Part shown: positions 7,724 through 16,116 of the stretch, piece by piece
How positions within the stretch are numbered: the stretch's first letter is position 1
How the letters are laid out: each line of letters starts with the position of its first letter
Source: Bacteroidaceae bacterium
Lineage (GTDB): Bacteria > Bacteroidota > Bacteroidia > Bacteroidales > Bacteroidaceae
Length of the DNA: 49,451 nt
Direction: 5' to 3'
Assembly: GCA_017622815.1 (NCBI GenBank)
Contig: JAGAQH010000034.1
Location: 1 to 49,451 of the forward strand
The notes under the pieces: generated by a model
What the model was told of the DNA's origin: nothing
Database searches by the model: none
Seen by the model: the letters and a program-made list of their open reading frames with translations, nothing else
Made by a program: the position numbers and the translations under genes

Positions 7724-9132
7724 TTGCGGTGTCCTCCTATCTGGCTGTTGCGTTCGCGCCCTGTGGCGCCTTCGTCGAAGTTCACGCCCTTCAGCAGGGC
7801 GTTCTTGCCATAGCGTTTGCGTATGGCAAGGGAAGCCTCCATCAGCCGTCTTTCCTTGCTGTCCGGGGCGTCCTGGGGAGCGGGTGCATTGTCATGTTCG
7901 GGCATGTCATTGAAAAGGTCCAGTTGTACGGCACCTCCTTTTGCATGGTGCATGCCTTCGTCCTCCGATACCACATTGGCCGCGGTGATGTTTATGCGGC
8001 GGACAAGCAGGATGGGGTTGATGATGCGCTGGTAGAGTTGCATGGCCGCCTCGGTGATGTGGTGTGCGGAGCAGGTGGTTAGGGGCAGGTTCTGGCTTCC
8101 GTGTGCATGTGCCGGAACCTGGCGACCGTAGTGGTCGGTGGTGACAGGACCGTGGTAGAGGCAACGGATGTCCTCTCGGACAAGGTTCTCCATGTCATAG
8201 CCTATGGTGAGGATAATCTGCGGAGTGAGCAAGTGCTTGGACAGGAGGTCGAGAGCCAGGGCCTCGGCCATCTCGCGTACCACCACACGTGCTTTGTCGG
8301 CAGAGTAGGGACGGTTCAGTACCTGTCCGCTGGACACGGAGGACGACTTCGGACGGTATGCCTTGATGTCGCTGATGCGGCACGGCTCCCATCCCCAGGC
8401 ATGGTCGATGAGCAGTTCGGCATTGACACCGAAGAGTTTGTACAGGAGCGCTTCGCTGGAGAGCGACATGCGTGCCAGTTGTCCCATGGTGGTGACTCCG
8501 TATTTGGCCAGTTTCTCTGCCGTCCGCCGTCCCACGCGCCAGAAGTCGGTAAGGGGACGGTGGTGCCATAGTTGGCGGCGGTACTCGCTTTCTGTCAGTT
8601 CGGCTATGCGTACCCCGTCCTTGTCGGCAGGGATGCGCTTTGCCACGATGTCCATGGCCACCTTGGCCAGATACATGTTCTCGCCTATGCCGGCCGTGGC
8701 GGTGATGCCCGTAGTGCGGAGCACGTCGCGGATGATGCGGATGGCAAGTTCGTGGGCAGACACCTTGTAGAGGAACATGTAGTCGGTGACGTCCATGAAC
8801 ACCTCGTCCACGGAGTAGCGGTGTAGGTCCTCGGGGGCAACGTATTTCAGGTACACGTCCGTCACCCTCTTGCTATACTCCAGATAAAGCCCCATGCGAG
8901 GCGGAGTGACGATGTAGTTGAGGTGTCCGGCACGCTGGCGCACTTCCCACAGGCGGGCACGTCCGGAGATGCCATAAGCCTTCAGTGCCGGGGTGACAGC
9001 CAGGCAGATAGTCTTGTCCGTGCGGCTCTCGTCCGCCACCACCAGTAGGGCGGTGAGCGGATCAAGGCCACGCTCTATGCACTCCACGGAGGCATAGAAG
9101 GACTTCAGGTCTATGGCGATGTATGTGCGCAT
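7720..9132 (-). CDS. Y-family DNA polymerase (UvrX/DinB type)
   Basis: Predicted 470-aa translesion polymerase acting at DNA damage. The palm motifs are IAIDLKSFYASVE (first metal site) and YSVDEVFMDVTDY (second), followed by helix-hairpin-helix-like sequence (AEKLAKYGVTTMGQLARM) and a little-finger domain. The YolD-like partner gene is typical of the UvrX branch known from Firmicutes and gut Bacteroidota, hinting at past exchange between phyla. ATG 9132 is used because longer frames lack conserved sequence. Upstream DNA is repeat-rich and no clear SOS box was recognised. Confidence 0.88.
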   Translation of the reverse strand: MRTYIAIDLKSFYASVECIERGLDPLTALLVVADESRTDKTICLAVTPALKAYGISGRARLWEVRQRAGHLNYIVTPPRMGLYLEYSKRVTDVYLKYVAPEDLHRYSVDEVFMDVTDYMFLYKVSAHELAIRIIRDVLRTTGITATAGIGENMYLAKVAMDIVAKRIPADKDGVRIAELTESEYRRQLWHHRPLTDFWRVGRRTAEKLAKYGVTTMGQLARMSLSSEALLYKLFGVNAELLIDHAWGWEPCRISDIKAYRPKSSSVSSGQVLNRPYSADKARVVVREMAEALALDLLSKHLLTPQIILTIGYDMENLVREDIRCLYHGPVTTDHYGRQVPAHAHGSQNLPLTTCSAHHITEAAMQLYQRIINPILLVRRINITAANVVSEDEGMHHAKGGAVQLDLFNDMPEHDNAPAPQDAPDSKERRLMEASLAIRKRYGKNALLKGVNFDEGATGRERNSQIGGHRK

Positions 9133-9407
9133 GGGGGAGTTAGAACGGAAAACGGAAAGGTGAAAACTGAAAACTGTCATACCCCTTCCGTCGCTTTGCT
9201 CCTCTGTCCAGCGTCGCACTCTCCAGTGCGACGTGCGGACAACCCGTAGGGGGAGGGGGTATGATGTAAACTGAAAACGGAAAACGACTATACAGATAAA
9301 AACTTTCCGATTTAATCCGACTTCGTCGTCTTGAATCTGCTTCCGCTCGGCAATTCAAACAAGTTTGATTGCTCTCGCTTACTCGCAGATTTCACCTTTC
9401 CGTTCTA
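9133..9407. other. Gene-free gap with simple repeats
   Basis: Besides the family C element at 9178-9263 this gap holds short direct repeats (GGAAAACGGAAA, GAAAACTGAAAACTG) on both sides of the element and an imperfect palindrome near 9351-9370 (CAATTCAAAC/GTTTGATTG). No gene is visible. Confidence 0.5.
9178..9263. repeat. Complete 86-bp family C palindromic element
   Basis: The termini are inverted 8-mers, CATACCCC and GGGGTATG. The centre is a perfect hairpin with stem CGTCGCACT / AGTGCGACG and loop CTCC (9212-9233), flanked by TGTCC and GGACA. It carries no gene, so it resembles REP- or MITE-like non-autonomous DNA. A partial copy lies at 34-81. Confidence 0.65.
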
Positions 9408-11561
9408 TTAGTTTCCTGCCTTGTTCTCGGTGGAAACCTTCTGGCCGGGTTGTGCCTGCAGGAAGCCACGGTTGCGCAGAAGACCGTCAATCTTGGGGTC
9501 GCGACCGCGGAAGCGGCGGTACATCTCGTCGCCGGGCAGGATACCGCCGGGGGTGAGCACCTCGGTGAGGAAGCGTTCTGCCACCTGCTGGTTGAAGATG
9601 TCGCCAGTCTCCTTGAAGGCCTCGAAGGCATCGGCATCCAGCACCTCTGCCCAGATGTAACTGTAGTAGCCGGCGCTATAGCCTCCACCCATGGTGTGGG
9701 AGAAGTTGGTAACACTGTATCGGGGCAGTATCTGCGAGGGCATGCCGCGCTTGCGCATCTTCTCCGCCTGGAACTTCATCACGTCCAGTTTCTTGGGCAT
9801 CTCGGTGAGGTAGTGCAGATCCAGGTCCACGTAGGAAGCGGCAAGATACTCCACGGTGGCAAAGCCCTGTCCGTACTTGCTGCTGGCATCTATCTTCTCC
9901 ACCAGTTCCTGGGGGATTACCTCGCCAGTGCGGTAATGGCGGGCATATTGGCGGAGCACCTCGGGTTCGAAGGCCCAGTGCTCGTTTATCTGCGAGGGCA
10001 GTTCCACAAAGTCGCGCTCCACACCGCCGGTACCCTCATACTGCACGTCGCGGAAGAATGAATGCAGGGCGTGGCCGAACTCGTGGAACATGGTCAGCAC
10101 GTTGTCCACAGTCTGCAGGGCAGGTCCTCCCTCCTCTGCAGGCAGGGTCATGTTGCACACGTTGGTGACGATGGGCTGCACGCGCATGGCACCATCGTAG
10201 GACTGAGGACGGAAGCGACCGCACCATGCACCGGCACCCTTGCCGTCGCGCGGATAGTAGTCGCTATAGAAGATGGCAATGAGGTTGCCTTTCTTGTCTA
10301 TCACGTCCCAACTCTGTTGCTGCTTGTGGTACTGGGGATAGTCCTCGGTGCGCTCTCGGAAGGAAAGGCCGTAGAGTTTGTTGGCCGTCCAGAATATGCC
10401 CTGAATGACGTTGTTGATTTCCAGATACTGGCTAACCTCGGCCTCGCTGATGTTGAACTTCTCCTGCTTGGCCTTGTCCAGATAGTACATGTAATCCCAA
10501 GGCTTGGGCTCGCCCTTGATGCCGTTCTTGCGCATCATCATGCTGATGTCGTCCAGTTCGCGCTCGGCGGCCTCCACGGCAGGTTTCCAAATCTGGTCGA
10601 GCAGGTGGTAGACGTTCTCCGGCTTCTTGGCCATACGAGTCTCCAGTTGCATGTCGGCAAAGGTCTTGTAGCCCATCAGGTTGGCCATTTCCAGTCGCAG
10701 GGCCACGATCTGTGCAGATATGGCCTTGTTGTCGTACTGGTCGGCATGGTTGCAACGGTTGTTGTACATCTCGTATACACGGCGGCGCAGGTCGCGGTTC
10801 TTGGCATACTGGAGCACGGGATTGCAACTTGGGCGCTGCATGTTGAAGCGGTACTTGCCCTTGGCACCTGTGCGCTCGGCCAGAGCGGCGGCCTTCTGTA
10901 TGTCCGCTTCGGGAAGTCCCTCCAGTTCCTTTGCGTCGGAAACGGTAACGTAACTGTTGTTCGTGTCGTGCATCAGGTTCTGGTTGAACTGAAGTTGCAA
11001 CTTGGCCAACTGCTGGTTAATCTCAGAACGGCGCTGCTTCTTGGCATCGTCCAGCATGGCACCGCCACGCACGAAACCCTTGTAGGTCTTCTCCAGCAGG
11101 CGCTTCTCCTCGGTGTTAAGGTTCAGTTTGTCCTGCCCGTCATATACGGCCTTCACACGGAGGAAAAGACCCTCGTTCATGTTCATGTAGTCGCTATGTG
11201 CCGAGAGCAGGGGAGAGAGTTCGCTCTCCAGGTTCTGCAATTCCGGTGTGGAGCATGAACGGCTGAGGCCGTAGAAAACTCCGGCGGTGCGGCTCAGCAA
11301 CTGCCCCGAGCGGTCGAGGGCGGCAATGGTGTTCTGAAAAGTAGGAGCCTCGGCATTGTTCACGATGGCGTCAATCTCCTTCTTCTGCTCCTCCATGCCA
11401 CGCAGGAAGGCCTCGCGATAGTTGTCGGTGGTAATCTTCTCGAAAGGTGGAATCTCATAGGGGGTGTTGTAGCGGCGCTCCAGCAATGGATTCGTGCTTT
11501 GTGCCATGGCACTGAGTCCCATGCCCAGAGCCATAGTTGCGGCGATAATGGTTTTCTTCAT
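9408..11561 (-). CDS. Secreted M3-family zinc metallopeptidase (Dcp-like)
   Basis: Predicted 717-aa M3 (thimet oligopeptidase family) peptidase, probably a periplasmic peptidyl-dipeptidase degrading short peptides. The zinc motif HEFGH is at about residues 493-497, preceded by the substrate-side sequence GAWCGRFRPQSYD. A signal peptide (MKKTIIAATMALGMGLSAMAQ) fits ATG 11561. Length and motif layout match Dcp. It is the last gene of the minus-strand run that begins with the tRNA-dihydrouridine synthase gene, 89 bp after the DUF4251 gene, and may have its own promoter. Confidence 0.9.
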   Translation of the reverse strand: MKKTIIAATMALGMGLSAMAQSTNPLLERRYNTPYEIPPFEKITTDNYREAFLRGMEEQKKEIDAIVNNAEAPTFQNTIAALDRSGQLLSRTAGVFYGLSRSCSTPELQNLESELSPLLSAHSDYMNMNEGLFLRVKAVYDGQDKLNLNTEEKRLLEKTYKGFVRGGAMLDDAKKQRRSEINQQLAKLQLQFNQNLMHDTNNSYVTVSDAKELEGLPEADIQKAAALAERTGAKGKYRFNMQRPSCNPVLQYAKNRDLRRRVYEMYNNRCNHADQYDNKAISAQIVALRLEMANLMGYKTFADMQLETRMAKKPENVYHLLDQIWKPAVEAAERELDDISMMMRKNGIKGEPKPWDYMYYLDKAKQEKFNISEAEVSQYLEINNVIQGIFWTANKLYGLSFRERTEDYPQYHKQQQSWDVIDKKGNLIAIFYSDYYPRDGKGAGAWCGRFRPQSYDGAMRVQPIVTNVCNMTLPAEEGGPALQTVDNVLTMFHEFGHALHSFFRDVQYEGTGGVERDFVELPSQINEHWAFEPEVLRQYARHYRTGEVIPQELVEKIDASSKYGQGFATVEYLAASYVDLDLHYLTEMPKKLDVMKFQAEKMRKRGMPSQILPRYSVTNFSHTMGGGYSAGYYSYIWAEVLDADAFEAFKETGDIFNQQVAERFLTEVLTPGGILPGDEMYRRFRGRDPKIDGLLRNRGFLQAQPGQKVSTENKAGN

Positions 11562-11650
11562 TGTCGTTATGTTATATGATAGTGTATAAATAATGTGTAT
11601 AGATAATGGTATAATGGACTTGTTGTAGATGTCGTGCATAGTGCGTAGGT

Positions 11651-12097
11651 CTACTCCTCCCGACTGTACACTCCCTTGTATCCGATGCGGTCGGCATAAG
11701 ACGGCGAGAGGTATATGTATGCCCCTCCTTCCGGGTATACTTCAATTTTGAATTCGTATGTGGCGGTGGAGTTGTTACATGTGAACCGGATTATCGTTTT
11801 GCCTTTCTTGCCGGGTTTCACGCTCTTGTCCGTTACGGGGATTTTGAAGTTGAGTCCGTCCGTATTGCCGTAGGTGGGACGATAGGCCTGCCCCATATAG
11901 GGGAGGTGTGAAATGACGGTGTCTCCCTTCAGGCAAAGGGAGAAGTCGGTAACGGCACGTGAGGAGTAGCGCTGTGGCATCATGTAGTTTACATCTATGC
12001 AGATGTTCTCCAGGTCGGCCTTCAGCGTGTCCTGCTGGGCCGTGGCCATGGAAGGAATGCTGATGGCGAGTAATAGTGCAGATATTGTGCGTTTCAT
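11651..12097 (-). CDS. DUF4251 family secreted protein
   Basis: 148-aa protein with a signal peptide (MKRTISALLLAISIPSMATAQQ) and the pattern of the Bacteroidota-specific DUF4251 family: DVNYMMPQR, then LKGDTVISHLPYMGQAY and DGLNFKIPVTD, with a C-terminal beta-strand region. These proteins are periplasmic and of unknown function. It lies between the paralogous membrane proteins and the M3 peptidase. Confidence 0.75.
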   Translation of the reverse strand: MKRTISALLLAISIPSMATAQQDTLKADLENICIDVNYMMPQRYSSRAVTDFSLCLKGDTVISHLPYMGQAYRPTYGNTDGLNFKIPVTDKSVKPGKKGKTIIRFTCNNSTATYEFKIEVYPEGGAYIYLSPSYADRIGYKGVYSREE

Positions 12098-12140
12098 TAC
12101 GTTTTTGCTTTATGTGCGTTTGTGTGGTTTATGTAGTCCT

Positions 12141-13049
12141 TTATCTAAGTATTGTATATATGGCGTAGATAAGTATTGAGGAACCGAATATGAATATTGC
12201 TCCGAGTACCATGTAGCCAAATTCTACTCCGTTGCTGTATGTGTTCCTGTTCTTTATGATTTTTTCAACGAATTCGGTTGAGGTACCGGCTCTCAATCCG
12301 CTATGGTCAATGATCAGAGTCTCATTCTGCTGTTTTCCCAGGACGGACAACCCTCCTATGTATTGTCCTACTGTCTTGCTGGAGTATGCTATCACGTCTC
12401 CGGTTTTTGCCGGGAGTGTGGCATCATCTGTGTTAATGCCGTCTGCTACGTACTTGCCGTTGATGGAGAATTTGCCCTTGATGTCTATCCCCTTGGTGAC
12501 ATGCAGACGCAATGTGGTTTCCTGTGCGTTTCCTGGAGGGTTGGCTTCCGTGTAGCGGAGCATGGCAAGGTGGAGTGAGGAGAATACTTGTCCTAAGTTG
12601 AACTTGTTGGTCTCCAGTTCCATAACGGTATAGTCCTTCAGCATGACGTATATGTATTCATCCAGTTCATAAGCTCCTTTTGGGGTTGCAATAGGTCCTT
12701 CCTGGTATGTTTCTATGTAGGTAATGTCTCGTAGTGGTATGACGATATGCTGTTTCTGCTGTATGATGTAATAGTAGTCATATATCAGGGAGTCATCTGT
12801 CAGCGTTATCCTGGTTTTCACCATGATGTAGGCAAACCTGGCAATCAGGCAAAAGCCGCTCCATGCCAGTAATCCTAAGAAAAAGACGAAGAATGGTGAA
12901 CTATTCATACCCCAATCCGCTAAAGTAAACTCTACATCTATGAGCTGGAGTGCAATCGAGATGAAGACTGCAACGACCAGATACGGGTAGTGCATCACTT
13001 TTATTTCCGTACGGATAACGGTAGTACGCTTGTCTGTCGTTGTGGTCAT
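12141..13049 (-). CDS. Paralogous membrane protein C, unknown function
   Basis: 302-aa protein with two N-terminal membrane segments (about 20-38 and 51-75) and one at the C-terminus (about 278-300). The soluble part opens with a beta-rich segment (LTDDSLIYDYYYIIQQKQHIVIPLRDITYIE) that resembles bacterial PH-like folds. A second beta domain contains AKTGDVIAYSS. It is homologous by eye to the products at 13046-13855 and 14410-15078. The start codon overlaps the upstream stop codon (ATGA), indicating coupling. The function is not recognised; the PH-like assignment is inference. Confidence 0.7.
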   Translation of the reverse strand: MTTTTDKRTTVIRTEIKVMHYPYLVVAVFISIALQLIDVEFTLADWGMNSSPFFVFFLGLLAWSGFCLIARFAYIMVKTRITLTDDSLIYDYYYIIQQKQHIVIPLRDITYIETYQEGPIATPKGAYELDEYIYVMLKDYTVMELETNKFNLGQVFSSLHLAMLRYTEANPPGNAQETTLRLHVTKGIDIKGKFSINGKYVADGINTDDATLPAKTGDVIAYSSKTVGQYIGGLSVLGKQQNETLIIDHSGLRAGTSTEFVEKIIKNRNTYSNGVEFGYMVLGAIFIFGSSILIYAIYTILR

Positions 13050-13855
13050 ACGTTGTCCTGTGTCGTTCCTTTTTTGATGGTGAGGTGAAAATCGTTGTTG
13101 AGGTCATCCAGATAGTATTCCGTAATCGATGTATCTTGCAGACGGTGGATGTGTGTGTTTGAGCCATGCTTCAAGGCGAATAGATCTCCAGTCTTGACAT
13201 CCAAGGTAATGCCCTCTTCTTTGCAACGTATGCACTTATCGTTGACAAAGATTTCCAGATTAAGGTATCCTGTTACGAATGCCTTGTAGTTATGGACATT
13301 TATCCGGTATTTCCTGGCTCCGGCAACTGGATTGGCTGTGTATTGGGCCAGCAGATGCTGGTACATCATCCTCACAACTTCGTCCTTATTGAAATAACAT
13401 GTATTCAAATCCAACTTTGTGCCATCACTCTTTTTTATAGACAATATTTCCCTATTGCTTTTGCCAATGCGTTCGGTATATGTTCTGGCCGAGGCAATGT
13501 CTGTGAATTGCAGGTCCACTATGCATCTGCGTGGGAAGAAACTAAAGTTGTACCCTTCGTAGTGCAATGAGGTGTCGTTGTATTGTAATTTCCCCTTAAT
13601 GCCTACTAAAATGGAGCGTATGATGAAGTATGCAGGTATGATGCCAAGCACTCCGAATACAATGACACTTGTCCAACTCGCACCGCCTGAGTATGGGTCT
13701 TTTGCTAAACTGATAATGTCTGGCCAAATTAAGTATATGGTATAGAGTATAACGGCGAGCCACATCAGTATTTCAAAATAACTGGATATGCCGCTTCCTA
13801 TTGCAGTCCACTTTTCTTTGCCGCAGTCCTGTTCCGTTTTGCTGTAGTTGTTCAT
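13046..13855 (-). CDS. Paralogous membrane protein B, unknown function
   Basis: 269-aa protein with two N-terminal membrane segments (about 28-48 and 60-80). The following beta-rich domain begins LQYNDTSLHYEGYNFSFFPR and aligns with LMYNDTSILYRGYDKGIFPK in paralog A. A second domain ends with LDVKTGDLFALKHG, matching LDVKSGDLLSVRHE in paralog A. It sits between the thioredoxin gene and paralog C, with a 4-bp overlap to the latter. The domains probably face the cytoplasm. I do not recognise a named family. Confidence 0.7.
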   Translation of the reverse strand: MNNYSKTEQDCGKEKWTAIGSGISSYFEILMWLAVILYTIYLIWPDIISLAKDPYSGGASWTSVIVFGVLGIIPAYFIIRSILVGIKGKLQYNDTSLHYEGYNFSFFPRRCIVDLQFTDIASARTYTERIGKSNREILSIKKSDGTKLDLNTCYFNKDEVVRMMYQHLLAQYTANPVAGARKYRINVHNYKAFVTGYLNLEIFVNDKCIRCKEEGITLDVKTGDLFALKHGSNTHIHRLQDTSITEYYLDDLNNDFHLTIKKGTTQDNV

Positions 13856-13883
13856 TTGGCGTGCTTATTGTTTCATACACTTT

Positions 13884-14372
13884 CTACTTCACCGCCTCCG
13901 GAGTCCAGTTCTTCAGGAAGCGCAGCACTTTGGCCTGGTCATACGAATTGCCTGACTCCAGGAAACTGCTGTCCTGGATGTGCAGCACTTTGCCCTTGGG
14001 GCTGAGCACCACCAGCACGGGATAGCCGAAACGGCCGGCATTGTCCAGACGCTTCTGCAAGGGGGCTGCTGCCTCGTACTGGGGAGTGCCACGGCGTGGT
14101 ATGTTCACGTGGATGTACTCGTAGTTCTTGTCGATGGTTGCCTTTATGTCTGCATTCTTGGTGATGAAGTCGGCAAACCTCAGGCACCAGATGCACCAGT
14201 TGCCGCCCAGTTGCACGATGACGTGTTTCTTTCCTTTGGCGGCCTTGGCCACGGCCTGGTCAATCTGTGCGATGGGGTCGGCTTTCTCGTCGTAAACCTT
14301 GGGAAGTTGTGTCTGTGCCTTCATGCCGAGGCATGCAATGGCGAGGAAGAGGATAAGAATGGTCTTTTTCAT
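13884..14372 (-). CDS. Secreted thioredoxin-like protein
   Basis: 162-aa thioredoxin-fold protein with a signal peptide (MKKTILILFLAIACLGMKAQ) and redox motif WCIWC (VQLGGNWCIWCLRFAD). It has the cis-Pro region (FGYPVLVVLSPKGK) typical of DsbD-gamma or thioredoxin_7-like proteins. It probably acts on disulfides in the periplasm. It lies between membrane protein paralogs A and B on the same strand. The partner is unknown. Confidence 0.85.
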   Translation of the reverse strand: MKKTILILFLAIACLGMKAQTQLPKVYDEKADPIAQIDQAVAKAAKGKKHVIVQLGGNWCIWCLRFADFITKNADIKATIDKNYEYIHVNIPRRGTPQYEAAAPLQKRLDNAGRFGYPVLVVLSPKGKVLHIQDSSFLESGNSYDQAKVLRFLKNWTPEAVK

Positions 14373-14409
14373 GTCTGTCTGTATTTTATTTGTTGTTTGT
14401 CAAAATGAG

Positions 14410-15078
14410 TTAGCAGAAACTTAGGTTCCTGTCACAGGTGTGGTGTAGCCGCACCATGTGCATTCCATGCTCGTGTCTTACTGACAGTAAATCTCCGCTT
14501 TTTACATCAAGGCCAATGGCTTCTTTGTCCGTGTGGAGAGATTCTCCGTTCAGGGATATTTGGGGATTGCTGAGTTTGGTTGTGTCTATGTTTATGCGAA
14601 ACGCTTCGGCATTGTCCACAGGTGTGGCGGAACTTCTGGCCAGAAGCAGTTTCTGAAGCAGTCCTATGATGTCGTCCATCAGGAAGTAGTTGATGCAGAG
14701 TTTCATCTTCTCGCCGTTTCTGGTCTTGATGGAGAGCATTTCTGTTTTATCGTTGAAATAGGTTTTCGCTTCGGCAATGTCGTCTATGGATATGTCGGCA
14801 TTGACGCGTTTGGGGAAGATGCCTTTGTCGTAGCCTCGGTAGAGGATGGAGGTGTCGTTGTACATCAGTTTGGTTGTCCACCTTGTGTAGAGTTTCTTGA
14901 AGAAAACCAAGAGTGCAATTATCCCAAGGGTATAGCGCTCCAAGGTGAAAGTCTGGCTCTGTGTGTCCGTAAACCTGTCAATGGCCATCATGGACAGCAG
15001 CAATATGCCCCATGGTGCCAGTTTGGATGCGAGGCATATCCCCATCGTTTTATAGTTCCCGTTGCATTCTCCTGTCAT
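14410..15078 (-). CDS. Paralogous membrane protein A, unknown function
   Basis: 222-aa protein. I chose ATG 15078 because it overlaps the stop codon of the upstream dihydrouridine synthase gene (ATGA); a longer frame to 15228 would lie inside that gene. Two N-terminal membrane segments (about 15-33 and 45-60) precede the shared domain LMYNDTSILYRGYDKGIFPKR and the C-terminal LDVKSGDLLSVRHEHG. It has the same layout as paralogs B and C but lacks their longer tails. The function is not recognised. Confidence 0.7.
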   Translation of the reverse strand: MTGECNGNYKTMGICLASKLAPWGILLLSMMAIDRFTDTQSQTFTLERYTLGIIALLVFFKKLYTRWTTKLMYNDTSILYRGYDKGIFPKRVNADISIDDIAEAKTYFNDKTEMLSIKTRNGEKMKLCINYFLMDDIIGLLQKLLLARSSATPVDNAEAFRINIDTTKLSNPQISLNGESLHTDKEAIGLDVKSGDLLSVRHEHGMHMVRLHHTCDRNLSFC

Positions 15079-15992
15079 AGTTTCCTTATTGCCTCCAGAT
15101 AGTTCTTCATGTTGCCAGCCTTCATTATCTTTTTCCATGTCTTGCGCTCCAGTTGGCTCTCCTGATATTCCCAGAAGGCATGTATGTGCAGGAGTATCTG
15201 CGAATCCACCTTGTACTTGCGAGTGCAATAGCCGAGCATGTCCTCGTGCATCTGCATCAGTATGGACATGCGTTCCTCATGTGGCATTTCCTCTCCTATT
15301 AGACACTCTTGGGCCAGGGTGGGGCGTGCCAGAAGACCTCGACCCATCATTATGCCGTGAAGGCCGGGGTATCTTTCCAACAAGTAAGAGACTTGCTCCA
15401 TACTTGTCACGTCTCCATTATATATAATAGGTATATGTATGCTGCTATAGACTTCGCTGAAGGCATCCATGTCCACCTCGCCCTTGTACATCTGCTTGCC
15501 TATGCGCGGATGGACGGTAAGGTGTTTCAGGCAGGAGGAGTTCAGCATGCCGGAGAGTTCCCTCCATTCCTCTTTTTCTTCAAGCCCCAAGCGCATTTTG
15601 GCAGAGAAACGTACTTCTGGTCTTCGTTCCATCTCCTTCAGCAGGGCGGACACGCGTGTGGGGTAGGGCAGTATGCCGCTTCCCCGCATCAGTTTTGTCT
15701 GCATGGGGGCAGGGCATCCCATGTTCAGATCCATTTCTCCATAGCCATGTTCCTGTATTGTGTCGGCCAGGCGGTTGAACTCATCCGTGTCCGCACAGAT
15801 GATTTGCGGAACGAGGTGCAGCTCTTCGTTGTTCTCAGGAAGGATGTCCCTGATGTCCTTTTCTCGTATGCCACCCTTCTCCCATCTTATGAACGGAGAA
15901 TAGTAGGTATCCACTCCACCGCAATGCCGTGCGTGAATTCTCCTGTATTCAAAATCCGTGTATCCCTGCAAAGGGGCAAAGTGTATCTCCAT
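15075..15992 (-). CDS. tRNA-dihydrouridine synthase
   Basis: 305-aa FMN-dependent enzyme that reduces uridine to dihydrouridine in tRNA D-loops. It has the N-terminal FAPLQGYTDFEYR, catalytic cysteine motif LNMGCPAPMQTK, AKMRLG, HPRIGKQMYKG and the flavin-binding end YNGDV...MMGRGLLARP. Length and motifs fit the Dus family; I cannot assign it to DusA, B or C with confidence. It is first in a minus-strand run and has its own -7 box at 16011-16018. Confidence 0.92.
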   Translation of the reverse strand: MEIHFAPLQGYTDFEYRRIHARHCGGVDTYYSPFIRWEKGGIREKDIRDILPENNEELHLVPQIICADTDEFNRLADTIQEHGYGEMDLNMGCPAPMQTKLMRGSGILPYPTRVSALLKEMERRPEVRFSAKMRLGLEEKEEWRELSGMLNSSCLKHLTVHPRIGKQMYKGEVDMDAFSEVYSSIHIPIIYNGDVTSMEQVSYLLERYPGLHGIMMGRGLLARPTLAQECLIGEEMPHEERMSILMQMHEDMLGYCTRKYKVDSQILLHIHAFWEYQESQLERKTWKKIMKAGNMKNYLEAIRKL

Positions 15993-16010
15993 GCTTGTAT
16001 TTTATCTATG

Positions 16011-16018
16011 CAAAGATA
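16011..16018 (-). promoter_or_regulatory. -7 box for the dus operon
   Basis: On the minus strand this reads TATCTTTG, an exact TAnnTTTG box, about 20 bp upstream of the dus ATG at 15992. Confidence 0.7.
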
Positions 16019-16116
16019 GGATTAAGTGTGCATAATGCAAAATAAATGCATGAAACTTTGTCCGATTCCTCTTTTCTTTGTAAATTAGCAGTGTCAAAGA
16101 CGCATAAATCGTTACT

